A stretch of 64,000 nucleotides of DNA from Xenosphaeropsis pyriputrescens (GCA_022609375.1 JAGKQE010000097.1:39341-103340); one strand, 5' to 3'. Counted from the stretch's first letter, positions 47,679-59,229 are shown. Notes: generated by a model not told the origin, from the sequence alone. Program-made: numbers and translations.

Positions 47679-49145
47679 ATGACCTCGATTACTAGTGCTG
47701 ATGGCGGCGAGTCGTTCATCGATAAACACGAGCACGATGTCGAGCAAGGTCTAAACGGACACAAGACAAAGGCCGAGCAAGAGTCAAAAGACTTGGAAAT
47801 GGCTCAACAGGAGACAGAAGGATCAGACCCAGATGTTGTCGATTGGGACGGTCCTGATGATCCAGCCAATCCTAAGAACTGGTAGGTCAAGAAAATGACT
47901 GCCATGAGAATGAGAAGAGGCTAAACGCAATTTAAATAGGACTCCATTGAAGAAATGGACGAATGTGCGTGTCCTAGCCGCAATCACTATCATGAGTCCA
48001 TTGTCTTCTACGATATTTGCTCCCGGAGTACCGCAAGTCCAAGACGAATTCCACACTCATGACCAAACGCTGGCAACATTTGTTGTGTCTGTTTTCCTCC
48101 TTGGCTATGTAACGTAGGTCGATCTACTATTATACACTTGAATATTACTTTATACTTATCAACTTTCTCCAAACCACAGCGGCCTCCTTGTGCTAGTACC
48201 ACTTGCAGACATGTACAGGAGAGTCACCATATACCACGCGGGAAACCTTGGATTCATCATTTTCAACGTTGCTTGTGCCGTCTCGACTAATTTCAATATG
48301 CTCATTGGCTTGTTGTCATTGCATCAGGCGTTGTATCCATCGTGGGCGTTATCTTCCTGCGTGAGACCAACCCATCAGTACTCCCGAAGAGAAAGACGAG
48401 GCGGTTGCAGAAGGAAACCGGTAACATGAATCTACGCTCCAAGCTTGACTTAGGACTCACTCCAAAGGATCTCTTTATCTGGGCCAGTGTGCGTCCAGCC
48501 AAGCTCTTGTTCCTCTCCCCTATCTGCGGCTTATCTTGCTTATATAACGCCATTATATACATTTTCTTCACCACCTTCACCTTCGTCTTCGAGAATAACT
48601 ATAATTTTAATCAAGGCACTGTTGGACTTACTTACATCGGAATTGGTATCGGTATGGTTGGGGGTATGTTTTCTTACGGAGTGATTTCAGACCGGATCAT
48701 AAAGTACCTTGCCAAAATGAATGGCGACGACCGCCCAGAACCGGAATATCGTCTTCCAACCACCCTTTTCGCAGCTCCATTTATTCCTGTTGGACTCTTT
48801 ATCTATCGCTGGACAGCTCAATACGAAATTCAATGGGCAGTGCCTCTACTAGGCACTCTCTTAATAGGCTTCGGACTCACGATTATTCTGGCGTCCATCG
48901 CCAACTACATGATAGACGCGTTCACTATTCACGCCGCTTCCGCCATGGCTGCAATCACCGTCTTGCGTTCCATCTTTGCCGCAAAATTTCCCCTTTTTGC
49001 CTTGCACATGTACGACACTTTGAACTGCGGTTGGGGCAACAGCTTACTCGCTTTTATTGCGTTGGGTATGGTTCCGATTCCAGCGTTTTTCTACATATAT
49101 GGCGAAAGACTATGCACGAATCCTAGATATCAAGTCAAACACTAG
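47679..49145 (+). pseudogene. MFS transporter gene lacking its middle segment
   Basis: Exons 47679-47881, 47940-48113 and 48180 on give a normal MFS N-terminus: an acidic leader ending DWDGPDDPANPKNW, helix 1, VPQVQDEFHT, helix 2, and IIFNVACAVSTNFNMLIG. At about 48310 the frame must change, and the next text VIASGVVSIVGVIFLRETNP belongs after helix 6. The part from helix 4 to helix 6 (about 75-80 residues), including the usual sugar/drug-transporter loop motif, is missing. After that helices 7-12 (FENNYNFNQGTVGL, YRLPTTLFAAPFIPVGLFIY, YGERLCTNPRYQVKH) are complete. Multidrug or other small-molecule efflux is typical of this DHA1-like group; this copy is a deletion derivative and cannot be functional unless a splicing route restores it, which I do not see. 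Confidence 0.78.
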
Positions 49146-49879
49146 TATCTAGGGTAATGGGTTGTAATTGTCACAGAACACTGCATGCTTGCATCTTTTT
49201 GCAGCTTTGTTTCAGACCTGTAACTAGCTTTAGCTTTCTTTGCTGTTTTTTTTTCTATAAAACTTGCGATCCTTTCAAGCCTTTCTATATATTAGTGTTG
49301 CTCTAGGCTCTGCTCAGAATCATTTCCTCCTTTCTTAGCGATAGTACACATAATACAGAATGTTTTGTTTTTCAACAATTGACAATGCTTTGGCAATATC
49401 AAGACGAAACAAACAAACAAAGTACAGTCTCATATAATCTCTACTTCGCAGTTTTTGAGGCTAAAATATCCCTGCGGAGGACATTCGTCTATACAAATCT
49501 AATCCCAAACACTTGGATTATCTCTATTTAGTAAAAGCACTTTTGAGTTAACCACTAGATATTATTTCAACTACTTAGATCCAGTTTAACTACTTGGATT
49601 ATTGAGTTCATTTAATTAGACAGTAAAAGATGTTGTAGTGCTGTTAGCTCTAGCTCTTGACTTGTTCTTACAACATGCCGGTGGTGTCCTTGACTGTGTT
49701 GGGTTGGTTTTACAGGTTTGGGAAAATCAATTGTATAAGTTATAACAAGCATCATCTCAAGCAGCACTCGCAAACTGCCACACCGTCCTCGGAATAATTA
49801 GTAAAACCCACATATAATGCCATAAGCCGATCAACCTCGCGGGTTCCAACAATTTCCAAGCTCTACAGCCACTCAAGAT
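49146..49879. other. AT-rich intergenic region
   Basis: No gene or RNA supported. Short T-runs and oligo-ACAA steps only. Confidence 0.5.
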
Positions 49880-50129
49880 CTATCCTCCAGATTCAAGTTT
49901 CAAATACTCTGCTTCCATCCCGAAGGCTTCTTCAATCTTATCCAACTCACCGACAGACGGGCCTTGTTTTACAATCCTTCCATTCTCCTCAATGCTACTG
50001 TGTAAATAATCCGGAAATAAGGGATTTCCTGTGGCCCCTGCAATCATCCACGTACGCGAACGTCCCAGCCTCACAAAGCTTCAAATCCTGTTGGTAACTT
50101 AAGGCAGTCTCCAGTGATCTATAAACAAC
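49880..50129 (-). pseudogene. Possible 3' fragment of an unknown gene cut by a MITE
   Basis: One frame reads AGATGNPLFPDYLHSSIEE, then IVKQGPSVGELDKIEEAFGM and ends EYLKLESGG-stop at 49880, with an acidic/hydrophobic balance typical of real proteins. A different frame upstream reads ETALSYQQDLKLCEAGT. Both end where the MITE begins at about 50131, so this may be the C-terminal end of a gene interrupted by the insertion. The family is not recognised. Confidence 0.25.
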
Positions 50130-50131
50130 AT

Positions 50132-50553
50132 ACAGTGGTGCTGCAAAAGTTTGAATCAATTTGCCGAAAACCACCAAAAGTCCTGGTTTTATTTTGATCA
50201 TTACTCTATATTCTAAGCCATTAAATTGATGAAAAGGAGCCTAATGTAACCCTTTTAGGTAGAAGATTATTATATACTATTTCTAGGCATGCTTAAAATT
50301 GATTTATACCTTTAGTAGTGTCTATAGATGTATAAAAACTAAGGGAAAATAACTACACGTTAATCCTCTATAAGTTATTTTTGAAATAAGATATATTAAT
50401 AAAACTTAGTTTGTTATAATTCTAGAAGTCTTCTTGTACTATTTATAGAATATAAATAATTCTCAAAACAGTGTTGTTAATTTATTACCAATATAGAACA
50501 AGACTTCATTTTCGCCTCTGATTTTAATGATTCAAACTTTTGCCGAGTGACTG
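50132..50553. mobile_element. Tc1/mariner-type MITE, copy B
   Basis: 422 bases flanked by TA on both sides (50130-50131 and 50554-50555). The ends are CAGT and ACTG with an inverted 16-base core, GCAAAAGTTTGAATCA, present at both ends. No coding frame. Its partner is 3.4 kb to the left in the same orientation. Confidence 0.9.
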
Positions 50554-50555
50554 TA

Positions 50556-51453
50556 TCTAGACTATTGACCTCATCCAATAGCTTCTTAAAACATAAAATG
50601 TCATTGCTCCTGCCAACCTGATATTGCAGCCTTAGCAGTAAGAAGCCCAGTTCTCTCTCTATTTACTGTGTAGAGAGTAAGCTAGGTAGTGATTTTTCTA
50701 TCATGTTTTTGTATTCTCAATTTTCTTATCTACTTGCCAATCTATCTCTCCGCTGTGATAGTATAGAGCTTTCCTACAAGTAGCCAGGGTACTAAAAAGT
50801 AAATAGTTAGATTGAGCAAATATAGCTCAATTTATATTTATATTCAATGGTTACTATTGTCAAGATATAAGGGCAATAGCCGACCGTAGGGATGCCTGAA
50901 TGTGAGAAGGACTCACATTCAAACCCATGTATTCCTAAATAGGAGCTGCATATAACACTGCACCTAGATAGATATCTCTGCAGAGTAGATCCTGCAACTT
51001 TTCTCGATCAATCATCTCAATACCAATCCCGCTGTGCCCACACTGTTTGTGATACCATCATATATTGCGACAACTATTATACTAGATCTCTATGTCAAGA
51101 GAGAGAGATGGGTATATATATCTCTTCTCTCTAATTTTTATTATCATTTGTACATTCTGAAGTGGTCTATTCATTAATCAAGATGTAAGGATTCGAAGCT
51201 AGATCTTGGTGTTTCTTACCTAGTTAGTCAGTAGATTCTTCAACATTACTTTTCAAGTTGATACCCCATATTATTCCATTTCCCCGCAGTTAAACCCCGC
51301 AAATAGCGGAATTAGCAACGGGAAACGATCCTCGGTATTGCACTCATGTTGTCATCCTTAATATATCGTATATAATTAAGCCTCTCCTGATTGATCTGTA
51401 CATAACAGGGTTGTTTCTCTTTTCTTATTATCTTTTTCGATTGTCTATGCAAC
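50556..51453. other. AT-rich region upstream of CoA-ligase-like gene
   Basis: AT-rich with no supported gene. A perfect 9-bp hairpin lies at 50898-50920. Confidence 0.5.
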
Positions 51454-53230
51454 ATGCCCTTTAGAAGCCAGCAACCGGATATCAATCGTGAGATCACCTT
51501 CAAGATCTAAACCTTCACAGTTAATAACTCTGTAATTAGTCCCTCGAGATCTACAAATATGGACTTGGCTCTTTGACTCGAAATACTCCCCTCTGGCGAA
51601 CAATTCTCATGACCAATTGGCCGGTTATACCAATTGTACAACCAGAGAGCGACTTTCATATGCCGACGTCAAAGAAGTAACGACTTATTTGTCCACCGCT
51701 CTCTCGAAGAAATACAATCTCAAGCCTGGAGAAATTGTATCGCTCTTTTCCCCAAACACAATATGGTATCCTGTTGCGATGCTCTCAGTCTTACGCCTAG
51801 GTGCCATCATTTCTGGCGCTTCCCCAGCTTATAATGTCGAAGAAATGAGCTATGCGTTAAAGAAAGGTAAAGCTAGATTCTTGATGACCGTTCCTGGGAG
51901 CTTGGATATTGCCGAAAAAGCAGCAGAGGTGGCAGGTATTCCAAAAGAACGAATCATATTGCTAGAAGGCGAGAAGGAGGGGTTTGTTACATTGAAGCAG
52001 CTGCTTGAGATTGGAAAAGGTTACGGAGAGCAGATAGCACCATACAAGATTCCAAAAGGAAAGACAAACGGCGAGATTTGTGGTTTTCTGAGCTTCAGCA
52101 GTGGAACAACTGGGCTTCCCAAAGCTGTAACGGTCCCAATAACACATTCTATGCTCCAATACTGACGTTTTTAGGTCATGATTGCACACCAGAACGTAAT
52201 CGCTCAGTGCCTTCAAATCCAGCAGATCACTCCTGAAGACCATAAGAAGGTGTTAGCAGTCTTACCAACATTCCATATCACAGGCCTTGTACATGCGCTT
52301 CATCTTCCGGTCCTTCTCAATGCAGAAGTATACTTCCTCTCGTCTTTCACCATGAAATCGATGCTTGATGCCATCGTCAAGTACCAACTAAAAGAAATCC
52401 TTCTTGTGCCCCCAATTCTCATCCGCTTGGTTCGCGATCCTATAGTCGACGAATACGATCTGAGTACGATCACAAGGTTTTCAAGTGGAGCTGCACCTCT
52501 ATCAGAGGAAATCATCCAGCAGCTTAAAGCTAAATTCCCATGGACCGGTTTCAAGCAAGGCTATGGAATGACGGAGAGCTGCAGTTGTATCACTGCTCAT
52601 CCAACTGAGCTCTATGACTACAAGTATGCGCACGCCGTGGGCACCATTTGCGCCTCAACCGAAGTGAAGATTGTGGACGATAATGGAAAAGAACTTGGAG
52701 TTGGACAACCAGGTGAACTATTGGCGAAGGGACCACAGATCACCATGGGCTATCTCGACAACGAAAAGGCAACATCTGATAGCTACGATAAAGATGGCTA
52801 CTTGCATACTGGCGACCAGGCGATGATTGATGATAAAGGCATTGTTACAATTACTGACCGCCTCAAGGAAATGATCAAAGTCAAGGGCATCGGAGTCGCA
52901 CCTGCTGAGCTTGAAGATTTGCTTCTCGGTCATCCCCACGTTGAAGACTGCGCTGTTTTAGGCATCAAGGACGACTACAGCGGCGAGAAACCAAAGGCAT
53001 ACGTTGTAGCGAAAGGCGTAAAGGCCGGAAACGATTTGGGAAGAATCCTTCTGAAGTATGTGCAAGACAAAAAGGTTAGACACAAGTGGTTGAAAGAGGT
53101 GGAATTCACAGAACATATCCCGAAAAGTGCCAGTGGCAAGATCCTGAGGAGAGTCTTAAGAGACAAGGCAGCTGGGGTAGAGAAGGGCATCATTGTTAGG
53201 GATGAAGTTGCTGCTAAAGCTATGTTGTGA
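51454..53230 (+). CDS. 4-coumarate/acyl-CoA ligase-like adenylating enzyme
   Basis: Three exons: 51454-51487, 51540-52126 and 52175-53230 (558 residues). The first, tiny exon MPFRSQQPDIN was chosen because the second exon has an acceptor at 51539 and no in-frame ATG, and because the joined reading leads straight into PRDLQIWTWLFDSKYSPLA. Motifs: FSSGTTGLPKAV (phosphate-binding P-loop, split by the second intron), YGMTESCS, GDQAMIDD, DRLKEMIKVKGIGVAP, and PKSASGKILRR with the final catalytic Lys. The family activates carboxylic acids as acyl-AMP and then as CoA thioesters. The C-terminus AML does not make a good peroxisomal signal. Substrate unknown. Confidence 0.92.
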
Positions 53231-53446
53231 TTGCTGGCTGCTATTGTTGAGTGACCAAAGATTCCTAAGTTGATAGATGTTTCGCAAACAACTGCCTTTC
53301 GGCGTAGCAAGTGGATGGAAGTATTTGAATTTGAGTTCTTCATATAGCAATATTATTGACTGTTCGTATTTAATACACTACTGTTTATGATGGCTTGATT
53401 TTCTAATTATTTCTCTCAAGCTGCAATGCGTGTGACCCATATGCCA

Positions 53447-55072
53447 TTACTCGGATAATAACTCAATCGTACAATCCCTTATTCTTTCAACACCATGCCC
53501 ATTGATAGCACTGATGGGAATAGCTTGAACACCCTCAGTCCGGGTCTGCTTTTGTCCCGAAGGATGTTCTTCCTCTCGATTCTCAACCCTCATCACATAC
53601 TCCTTAAGCCGCTGGAAATTTTCTTGAGTATCTGGTAAATCTGCTTTCGTAGCAACTACAAACCAAGGCTTTCCGCTTATCGAATAGGTAAAAGCATCCT
53701 TCTTTATTCCATATTTGTCGGCCTGTCCAATTACAATGGTCGGGCCACGATCCTCGTCCAACGCCATTGGGGTCCAATTAACGAACTCACTCTTCTTCTC
53801 TTCTTCCTGTTGAAGTTTCATTGACTCATAAAGGCCGACTTCCTTCCAGAGACCTTTAAGAGCTGCAATGGCATCACCTGCACTGAGATCAACCACAAAA
53901 GCAAGAACACGAGCACGTTCGACATGCTTCAAAAAGCTGATACCCAAGCCACGATCAAGATGAGCATCAGGTACCAAGCCAGGGATATCGGCAATCGTAA
54001 AGTTCGTTCTTGGTTCACCATTCTGATCGACCAGCACCGTTGGCCGACCTCGGTAATTGTCTAGGACAACTGTACCAATGTTCGGTTGCAAAGTCGTGAA
54101 AGCCCAATTACCCACGCGGGTCTTGCTGTTGCTCATTGCTCGAAGAAGCGTAGATTTACCAGCATTTGGAAGGCCCACAAGCCCAACATCGGCGAGCAGC
54201 TTCAATTCGAGTTCGATGGTGATGGACATTCCATCCGCGCCCCTCGTAGCATATTTCGGACGAGGGACAACCTTGGTAACGAAGTGAGGGTTCCCGAGTC
54301 CTCCTACAGCTCCAGCGGCAAGGAGTAAAGGTGCTTCCATGGCGCTGGAAAGATCGAGATTGACAGGTCCCGGAACCTGAGCGGAAGCAAGATGCGATCT
54401 TCGAGCAGTAGGTAGACGTGGAAATTCTGCAGTTGCAATATCTTCTGGCGTGACAGCGGGATACAACAACCACTTCTCTCGGCTCCATTTCATCGGTACA
54501 TTGGAACTGTCATCCTCTTCCTTCCCAGCCTCCAGTCTCCGTTGCTCCTCTTCGAGGGCCACTGGATCAGTCCGTTCGATTTCCTTTACCACTGTGCCAA
54601 CGGGTACCTCGATAATGACATCCTTGCCTCTCTCACCACCCTTTGTCTTTCCTTGTCCGTTTCTTCCTCTACCGGCAGAGAGAATCCTCCGTCTGGCAAG
54701 CTTGTGAAGACTTGTTTCCCCACGTACCGCTTGAATGTAAATGTTCCCACCATAACCTCCATCGCCTCCATTCGCTGGTCCCTGCTCGATATATTTCTCC
54801 CTCACGAATGAAATGCAACCATGACCTCCACTCCCAGCATTGATTGTAAGCGTAGCTTTATCTGCGAAGATGGTGCGTGAGTAGTCACTCGGCGGCGGGT
54901 TGAGATGTGCTAATCTTTCGGGATTGTCTGGTGCGGCGTTGTTGCTTTGGCTGCGACGAGATATGAAGCCGGCTCGTGTCGATTGCAATTGCAACCGCAA
55001 TGGTCTACACAGCAGTGATGGATATAAGAAAGGTGTCAGCGTTCCCTGTAACGCGGAGCAGCGAGGAGGCAT
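53447..55072 (-). CDS. MTG2: Mitochondrial Obg-family GTPase MTG2
   Basis: Single exon, 541 residues. An Arg-rich N-terminus (about residues 1-60) suits a mitochondrial targeting sequence. The Obg fold follows (GSGGHGCISFVREKYIEQG, GDGGYGGNIYIQ), then the GTPase: G1 GLPNAGKSTLL, switch text FTTLQPNIG, G3 DIPGL and G4 TKAD, with SAINGHG as G5. A 90-residue insert (LEEEQRRLEAGKEEDD...) lies between the Obg fold and the G domain. The protein helps assemble the large mitochondrial ribosomal subunit. Start at 55072 is an ATG followed by the presequence-like stretch. Confidence 0.92.
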   Translation of the reverse strand: MPPRCSALQGTLTPFLYPSLLCRPLRLQLQSTRAGFISRRSQSNNAAPDNPERLAHLNPPPSDYSRTIFADKATLTINAGSGGHGCISFVREKYIEQGPANGGDGGYGGNIYIQAVRGETSLHKLARRRILSAGRGRNGQGKTKGGERGKDVIIEVPVGTVVKEIERTDPVALEEEQRRLEAGKEEDDSSNVPMKWSREKWLLYPAVTPEDIATAEFPRLPTARRSHLASAQVPGPVNLDLSSAMEAPLLLAAGAVGGLGNPHFVTKVVPRPKYATRGADGMSITIELELKLLADVGLVGLPNAGKSTLLRAMSNSKTRVGNWAFTTLQPNIGTVVLDNYRGRPTVLVDQNGEPRTNFTIADIPGLVPDAHLDRGLGISFLKHVERARVLAFVVDLSAGDAIAALKGLWKEVGLYESMKLQQEEEKKSEFVNWTPMALDEDRGPTIVIGQADKYGIKKDAFTYSISGKPWFVVATKADLPDTQENFQRLKEYVMRVENREEEHPSGQKQTRTEGVQAIPISAINGHGVERIRDCTIELLSE

Positions 55073-56017
55073 GTCGGATCAATGCCTTGTGTTTGTAATA
55101 CCTTTGCTGGATATTTTGATACGGCATGCATGAGCTATTTCGCGCCTCAGGCCTACAAGCGGTTGAATACCTTTACCCAATCCAGTCAATTACATCGAAT
55201 TCTGGCTGTTGGATACTTTCAACCGTTCACTTTGGAATATGCTATCTTGAGCAAGTGATGCTCTCACACCACAAGCCATCGTCCATCGTGACCATATTCT
55301 GCTCCAGCATTAGACACGAGCAAGTGTTCTGATCAATAATGAGGCCACCACTCGTTGCAAATGCTACCTTAGTGTGGGTATCATACTTAGGTAGTATGTA
55401 CTTGCACTTGACTTGACTTGTACATACTTCATGTACCCAACCCCCGGCGGTGAGCACAGCCAACGATTGATCTGAGCGGACTCAGGTATCGCTGCAGCTC
55501 TGGTCAGAGTGTCAGAGTGTCAGACTCCCCACCCTCTTCCTTTCCTAGATATTATCAGGTATCCAGATTGACTTTGCGCCTTCTCATTGGCTTCTTGCCC
55601 TTCGGGCCTCGATGTGATATGCTTCCGCGATAGACGGATATTCTTTCTGGGGCTTCTCAACACTTGCTTTGCATTCGAGCCACGATAGCATGCAAGGACT
55701 CTGATCCACTTACTTGTTCTCCATCAGGAATCACGTACATATTCGCCTTCAAATCATACCAGGCGAGGCGAGGCGAGGCGAGGCTGGTCGTCCTTATTTA
55801 TCCCCTCGTTTTTTATGCTACTGCCACCGGTCCCTGCTTAATATATCCTTTCGTGACTTACATACTTGCTCTCTGCTACTCCGAGTACCATCATTTCTCT
55901 GTCGAAGTCCACCTCTCCGTTGCTGCTCTTGATCTGTCCTTGCGTACCCTGGACCGCACGTCGGGTTTGTATAGCAACGAACCAGCACGCACTTTCGAAG
56001 AACCGAATCGCAATATC
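55073..56017. other. Divergent intergenic region
   Basis: Upstream DNA of MTG2 and of the Cys-motif gene at 56018. Contains the AGGCG array at 55761-55784 and otherwise no gene. Confidence 0.5.
55761..55784. repeat. (AGGCG)n minisatellite
   Basis: Four perfect AGGCG units followed by AGGC within the 5' leader of the gene at 56018. Confidence 0.9.
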
Positions 56018-56694
56018 ATGTCCGTCGAGATATTGGATCCTGACTGTGCAATCTGCAATCGTCCTTCAAGCGCAAAGTGCGGCTGTGAAAGCCAAAGACT
56101 AGACCAAGCAGTACGGAATGCGGAACAACGAATGATGAGCGGTATGCTTACAGATATTCGGTATGGTACTCGGATTCCGCATCTATGACAACCACCTAAC
56201 GTTTCCTTGATAGAAAATGGGTACGCGAGAGAGCACAAGATTACATACTTGAGTATTATGATCATCTCAAGCTTCGTCGGACTGATGCACATCAATATAA
56301 CTTGAATCAAATAACTCAACATGCCCATTACTACTTTCGTTCTCCACCAAATCCCAACGACATCATTGTCGCAAACATAGAATACAAGAGAGGTTTAAAT
56401 GAGGATTGGAAAGCCAGCGTTGTGAGGTACCCCGAGGTCCTAGAATACTTCTATAGTCTGGTGGACTTATCATTGCCGAGTGAAGAGGACAGATCGGTAA
56501 GAGATCCGCCTTTGAGTGCTCTACATGGTGTTGCCAGGAGGGCAAGAATGGTCAACTCGGCGGTTCCTGAGGCTATTGGGAAAAGTACAGGGACAACGAG
56601 ATCAAGAGCTAGAATTTCCCCAAGATTTGACGGATCACACAATCCTCCATTCGAAATGCATGGCGGAGGCGCTCATCTTGGCTATGGATTTTGA
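56018..56694 (+). CDS. Conserved fungal protein with a CxxC...CxC motif
   Basis: Exon 1 (56018-56160) and exon 2 (56214-56694) give 207 residues. The donor after CAGATATTCG and a CTAAC branch were chosen because they alone keep the frame TDIRKWVRERAQDYILEYYD; an earlier GT would break it. The first residues hold DPDCAICNRPSSAKCGCESQ, a four-Cys cluster that could bind zinc, then helices (QRMMSGMLTDIRKWVRERAQ) and NEDWKASVVRYPEVLEYFYS with VDLSLPSEED. The tail is basic, Gly/Arg/Ser-rich. I recognise this as a fungal family of unknown function; the zinc role is inferred. Confidence 0.7.
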
Positions 56695-57042
56695 TGTTAT
56701 AAGCCATGAAAGTCATGAAAGCTATGAGGAATGATGTAGATGAGTTTTAATCTTACAACCATGATTGGCCTTGATCCTACCCAAGACTACATAGCCCTTG
56801 AAAACCACGTAGCTGCACTAGAATGGCAGCTCAGACAATCACAGAAAAGTGTTGGATATCTCGGATTGCAGGATACTTTTGTTCAATATTGATTAATGTA
56901 CATTGGGAAGAAACTCCCGCCAGAGCACCTGCCCAAAAATGTCTTTATGCATTGTTGAAAGAATCGCCTCGATGAGAAGCTGGATCTAACCAATGTATAT
57001 CCCTTATTCACTAAATTCACTCGCAAGACTTTTAATGATGAT
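56695..57042. other. Convergent intergenic region
   Basis: 3' flanks of the Cys-motif gene and the BFR1-like gene; nothing else seen. Confidence 0.5.
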
Positions 57043-58720
57043 CTACTCCTTGTCCTCAATTGAGGCACCCTTGAGATCAGCAGCAACGTCGGAAACAGCG
57101 GACTTCATAAGTTCAACCTCATTGGCAACGGATCCACCCTCCTCAACACCAGCAGTAGCCTTGGTCTCACCGTTGCCGTTAGTGGCTGGAGCACTGCTTG
57201 CAGTAGCAGCACCAGTCTCCTCAGCCTCAAGCTTCTCAATATCCTTCTTGGCCTTGGCAATGTTCTAGAAGGGCTGTTAGCATGTGCAAGATATTGATAG
57301 ATTTCAATGACATACCTTCTCAGTCTGAGTCTTCTGATCGGCCTTCCAATGGTCCAACTTGGCCTTGACCTTTTCAACGGTGGCTTGAACGTCACTGGCA
57401 TTCATTGGGGGCTCGATGTTCATGAAGCTGCAGTCATCGAGAACAGCCGGTGGCAAGTTGAACTTGGCTGGTGCAGCATCGGTCTTGCGTCCCTTCTTAC
57501 CCTTCTTTCCACCCTTGCCAGCAAAGTAGTCCTCCTCACGCTCATCCTTGCGGACAACTCTCGTACCCTTCAAGCCAGAATCGTCGACGGTACGCTGAGC
57601 TTGTGCAGTGAACTTGCCAGCGTTAGGGTCGACAGTGGTGGTTGGAACGTAAGTTGGGTCGAGGTAACGTAGGAGAGACTCAGCGCGACGGATTTCGTCA
57701 AGGAAGGCTGGATCACTGGCTTCTTCAAGAACCCTCTGGGCACGCTCTTTTCTCTTCTCCTTCTCGAAGGCTTCACGCTCAGCCTGTCTGCGCTCGAGAG
57801 CCTTCTTACGAGCCTCTGACTCATAGTTGAAGAAAGCCTTCTTGCCCTGGTAGTAATCATCCTTAATCTTCTTGATGTTGGCGTACTTTTCTTGTTGTTC
57901 AGCATGAAGCTTGGTACGTTCGTCACGAAGGGAATTGATGTTCTTGTAAGCCTCGTCCTGCTCGGCCTTGATGCTGTCAAGCTCAGATTGAATCTTGTTG
58001 TACTTCTCGCTCATGGCCTTAGTCTCTGGATCATCGAGGGTATCGCGCAGCTCCTTGATCTTGGCCTTAGTGTCGTCAATGCCCTTCTGTGCATCATCGA
58101 ATCCGGAGAAGTTCTTGCGCTGCTTTCGCAAGCTTGAGATCTCAGCGAGGGCCTTCTTCTCATCAACCAACTTCATCATACCGCCATTAACCTGCTTTTC
58201 GAGGCGTTCGATCTCGCGGTCGATCTCATCGACACTCTTGAATGAGACACGGCTGCGGGCGACCTTTTGTTCAGCAATTCGGCTCTTCAATTGCTCATCG
58301 AGCTTCTTGATCTGATCAAAGACCTGGTTGCGACCAGTCTTGGAAGCACCCTGCTGCTTGCGAATTTCGGTAAGCTGAGCAATCAATTCTTGACGGCGCT
58401 TTGCGGTTGGGGAGTCCTTGTTCTTTGGCTGGGCGAGATCGAGCTTCTCTCTAACGGCGTTCTGCAGGTAGCTGTTAGACACAATTCACTAATAGAAAAA
58501 ATCCCAATCGAGAGTATGTCTTTGCAGCTGTGTGACGTCGAATTGTTAAACTGCTTAAGATAGGAACACTTACAAACTTGGCCATAGATTCCTTGTGCTG
58601 CTTCTCGGCATTGGCGAGGTTCTTCTTGAAAGCATCCTCATCTGGTCTCTCCGGTTTCGTCTTGATTGGAGCATCACCAGTGGAAATGGCAGCTGCCGAA
58701 GGAGTTGCGAATTCGCTCAT
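57043..58720 (-). CDS. BFR1: BFR1-like coiled-coil, polysome-associated protein
   Basis: Three exons: 58574-58720, 57316-58461 and 57043-57264 (504 residues). The second junction joins MAKF to NAVREKLDLAQ using an acceptor that leaves no stop. Most of the protein is charged coiled coil: KRRQELIAQLTEIRKQQG, RISFKSVDEIDREIERLEKQ-type text (VSFKSVDEIDREIERLEKQV), SLRKQRKNFSGFDDAQKG and REAFEKEKRKERAQRVLEEA. The C-terminus is Ala/Glu/Thr-rich. In yeast, Bfr1 binds mRNA at the endoplasmic reticulum and polysomes and guards nuclear segregation. Basic and acidic residues alternate throughout. The gene is intact and shares a 509-base upstream region with RPB5. Confidence 0.88.
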
Positions 58721-59229
58721 TTTGGAGGAAACCGAAGGAGAGGTCAACCGAATCGAAAGATGAAGATATATACGCAACTGCGATGCAATGCAGTAATTGA
58801 CAACAAGTAACCAGGTTAATTGCTGTATAGAATGGAATTGTAAGGGGAGGAGGAGGAGAGGAAGAGGAAGAGAGGGGAAGAGGGAGGAGCAGGAGTGTGT
58901 TGAGGTGGTGGTGCTTCGGTGAGAGACGACGACGACGGCCACTTTGGAATTCCAGGGACACCTTCACATTTTCCCATCCGCCCACTGTGAATGTTCTCGA
59001 GTAAATGCTTAGCGCGACTCCGGGGCCGGAGAAACTGCGGTTGCGGGCTTAGCGCCGTTCGTACACAAATCGTCGCGAACTTTTTGGCTAAGCTTTGAAG
59101 GTCGTGGACTGTGAGGCAGAAAGAATCAACATCGAACATATCTTCGATTTCACAACAACCCCTCGCTGTCGACTATTACTATCACAGTCCTTCGTCGAGC
59201 TCGAGAGTCAACGATTCCAACCCAACAAC
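58721..59229. promoter_or_regulatory. Shared divergent promoter of BFR1-like and RPB5 genes
   Basis: 509 bases separate two divergent starts, so it must hold both promoters and 5' leaders. On the plus strand a purine-rich GAGGAGGAGGAGAGGAAG tract at about 58845-58890 corresponds to a CT-rich leader of the BFR1-like gene, a usual fungal feature near transcription start sites. No TATA box was recognised. Confidence 0.55.

Noticed and set aside
7991..53230. A secondary-metabolite cluster made of ALDH, SDR, GGT, MFS and CoA-ligase genes
   Set aside because: The genes are spread over 45 kb with unrelated core genes between them, and no polyketide synthase, peptide synthetase, terpene synthase or cluster regulator was seen.
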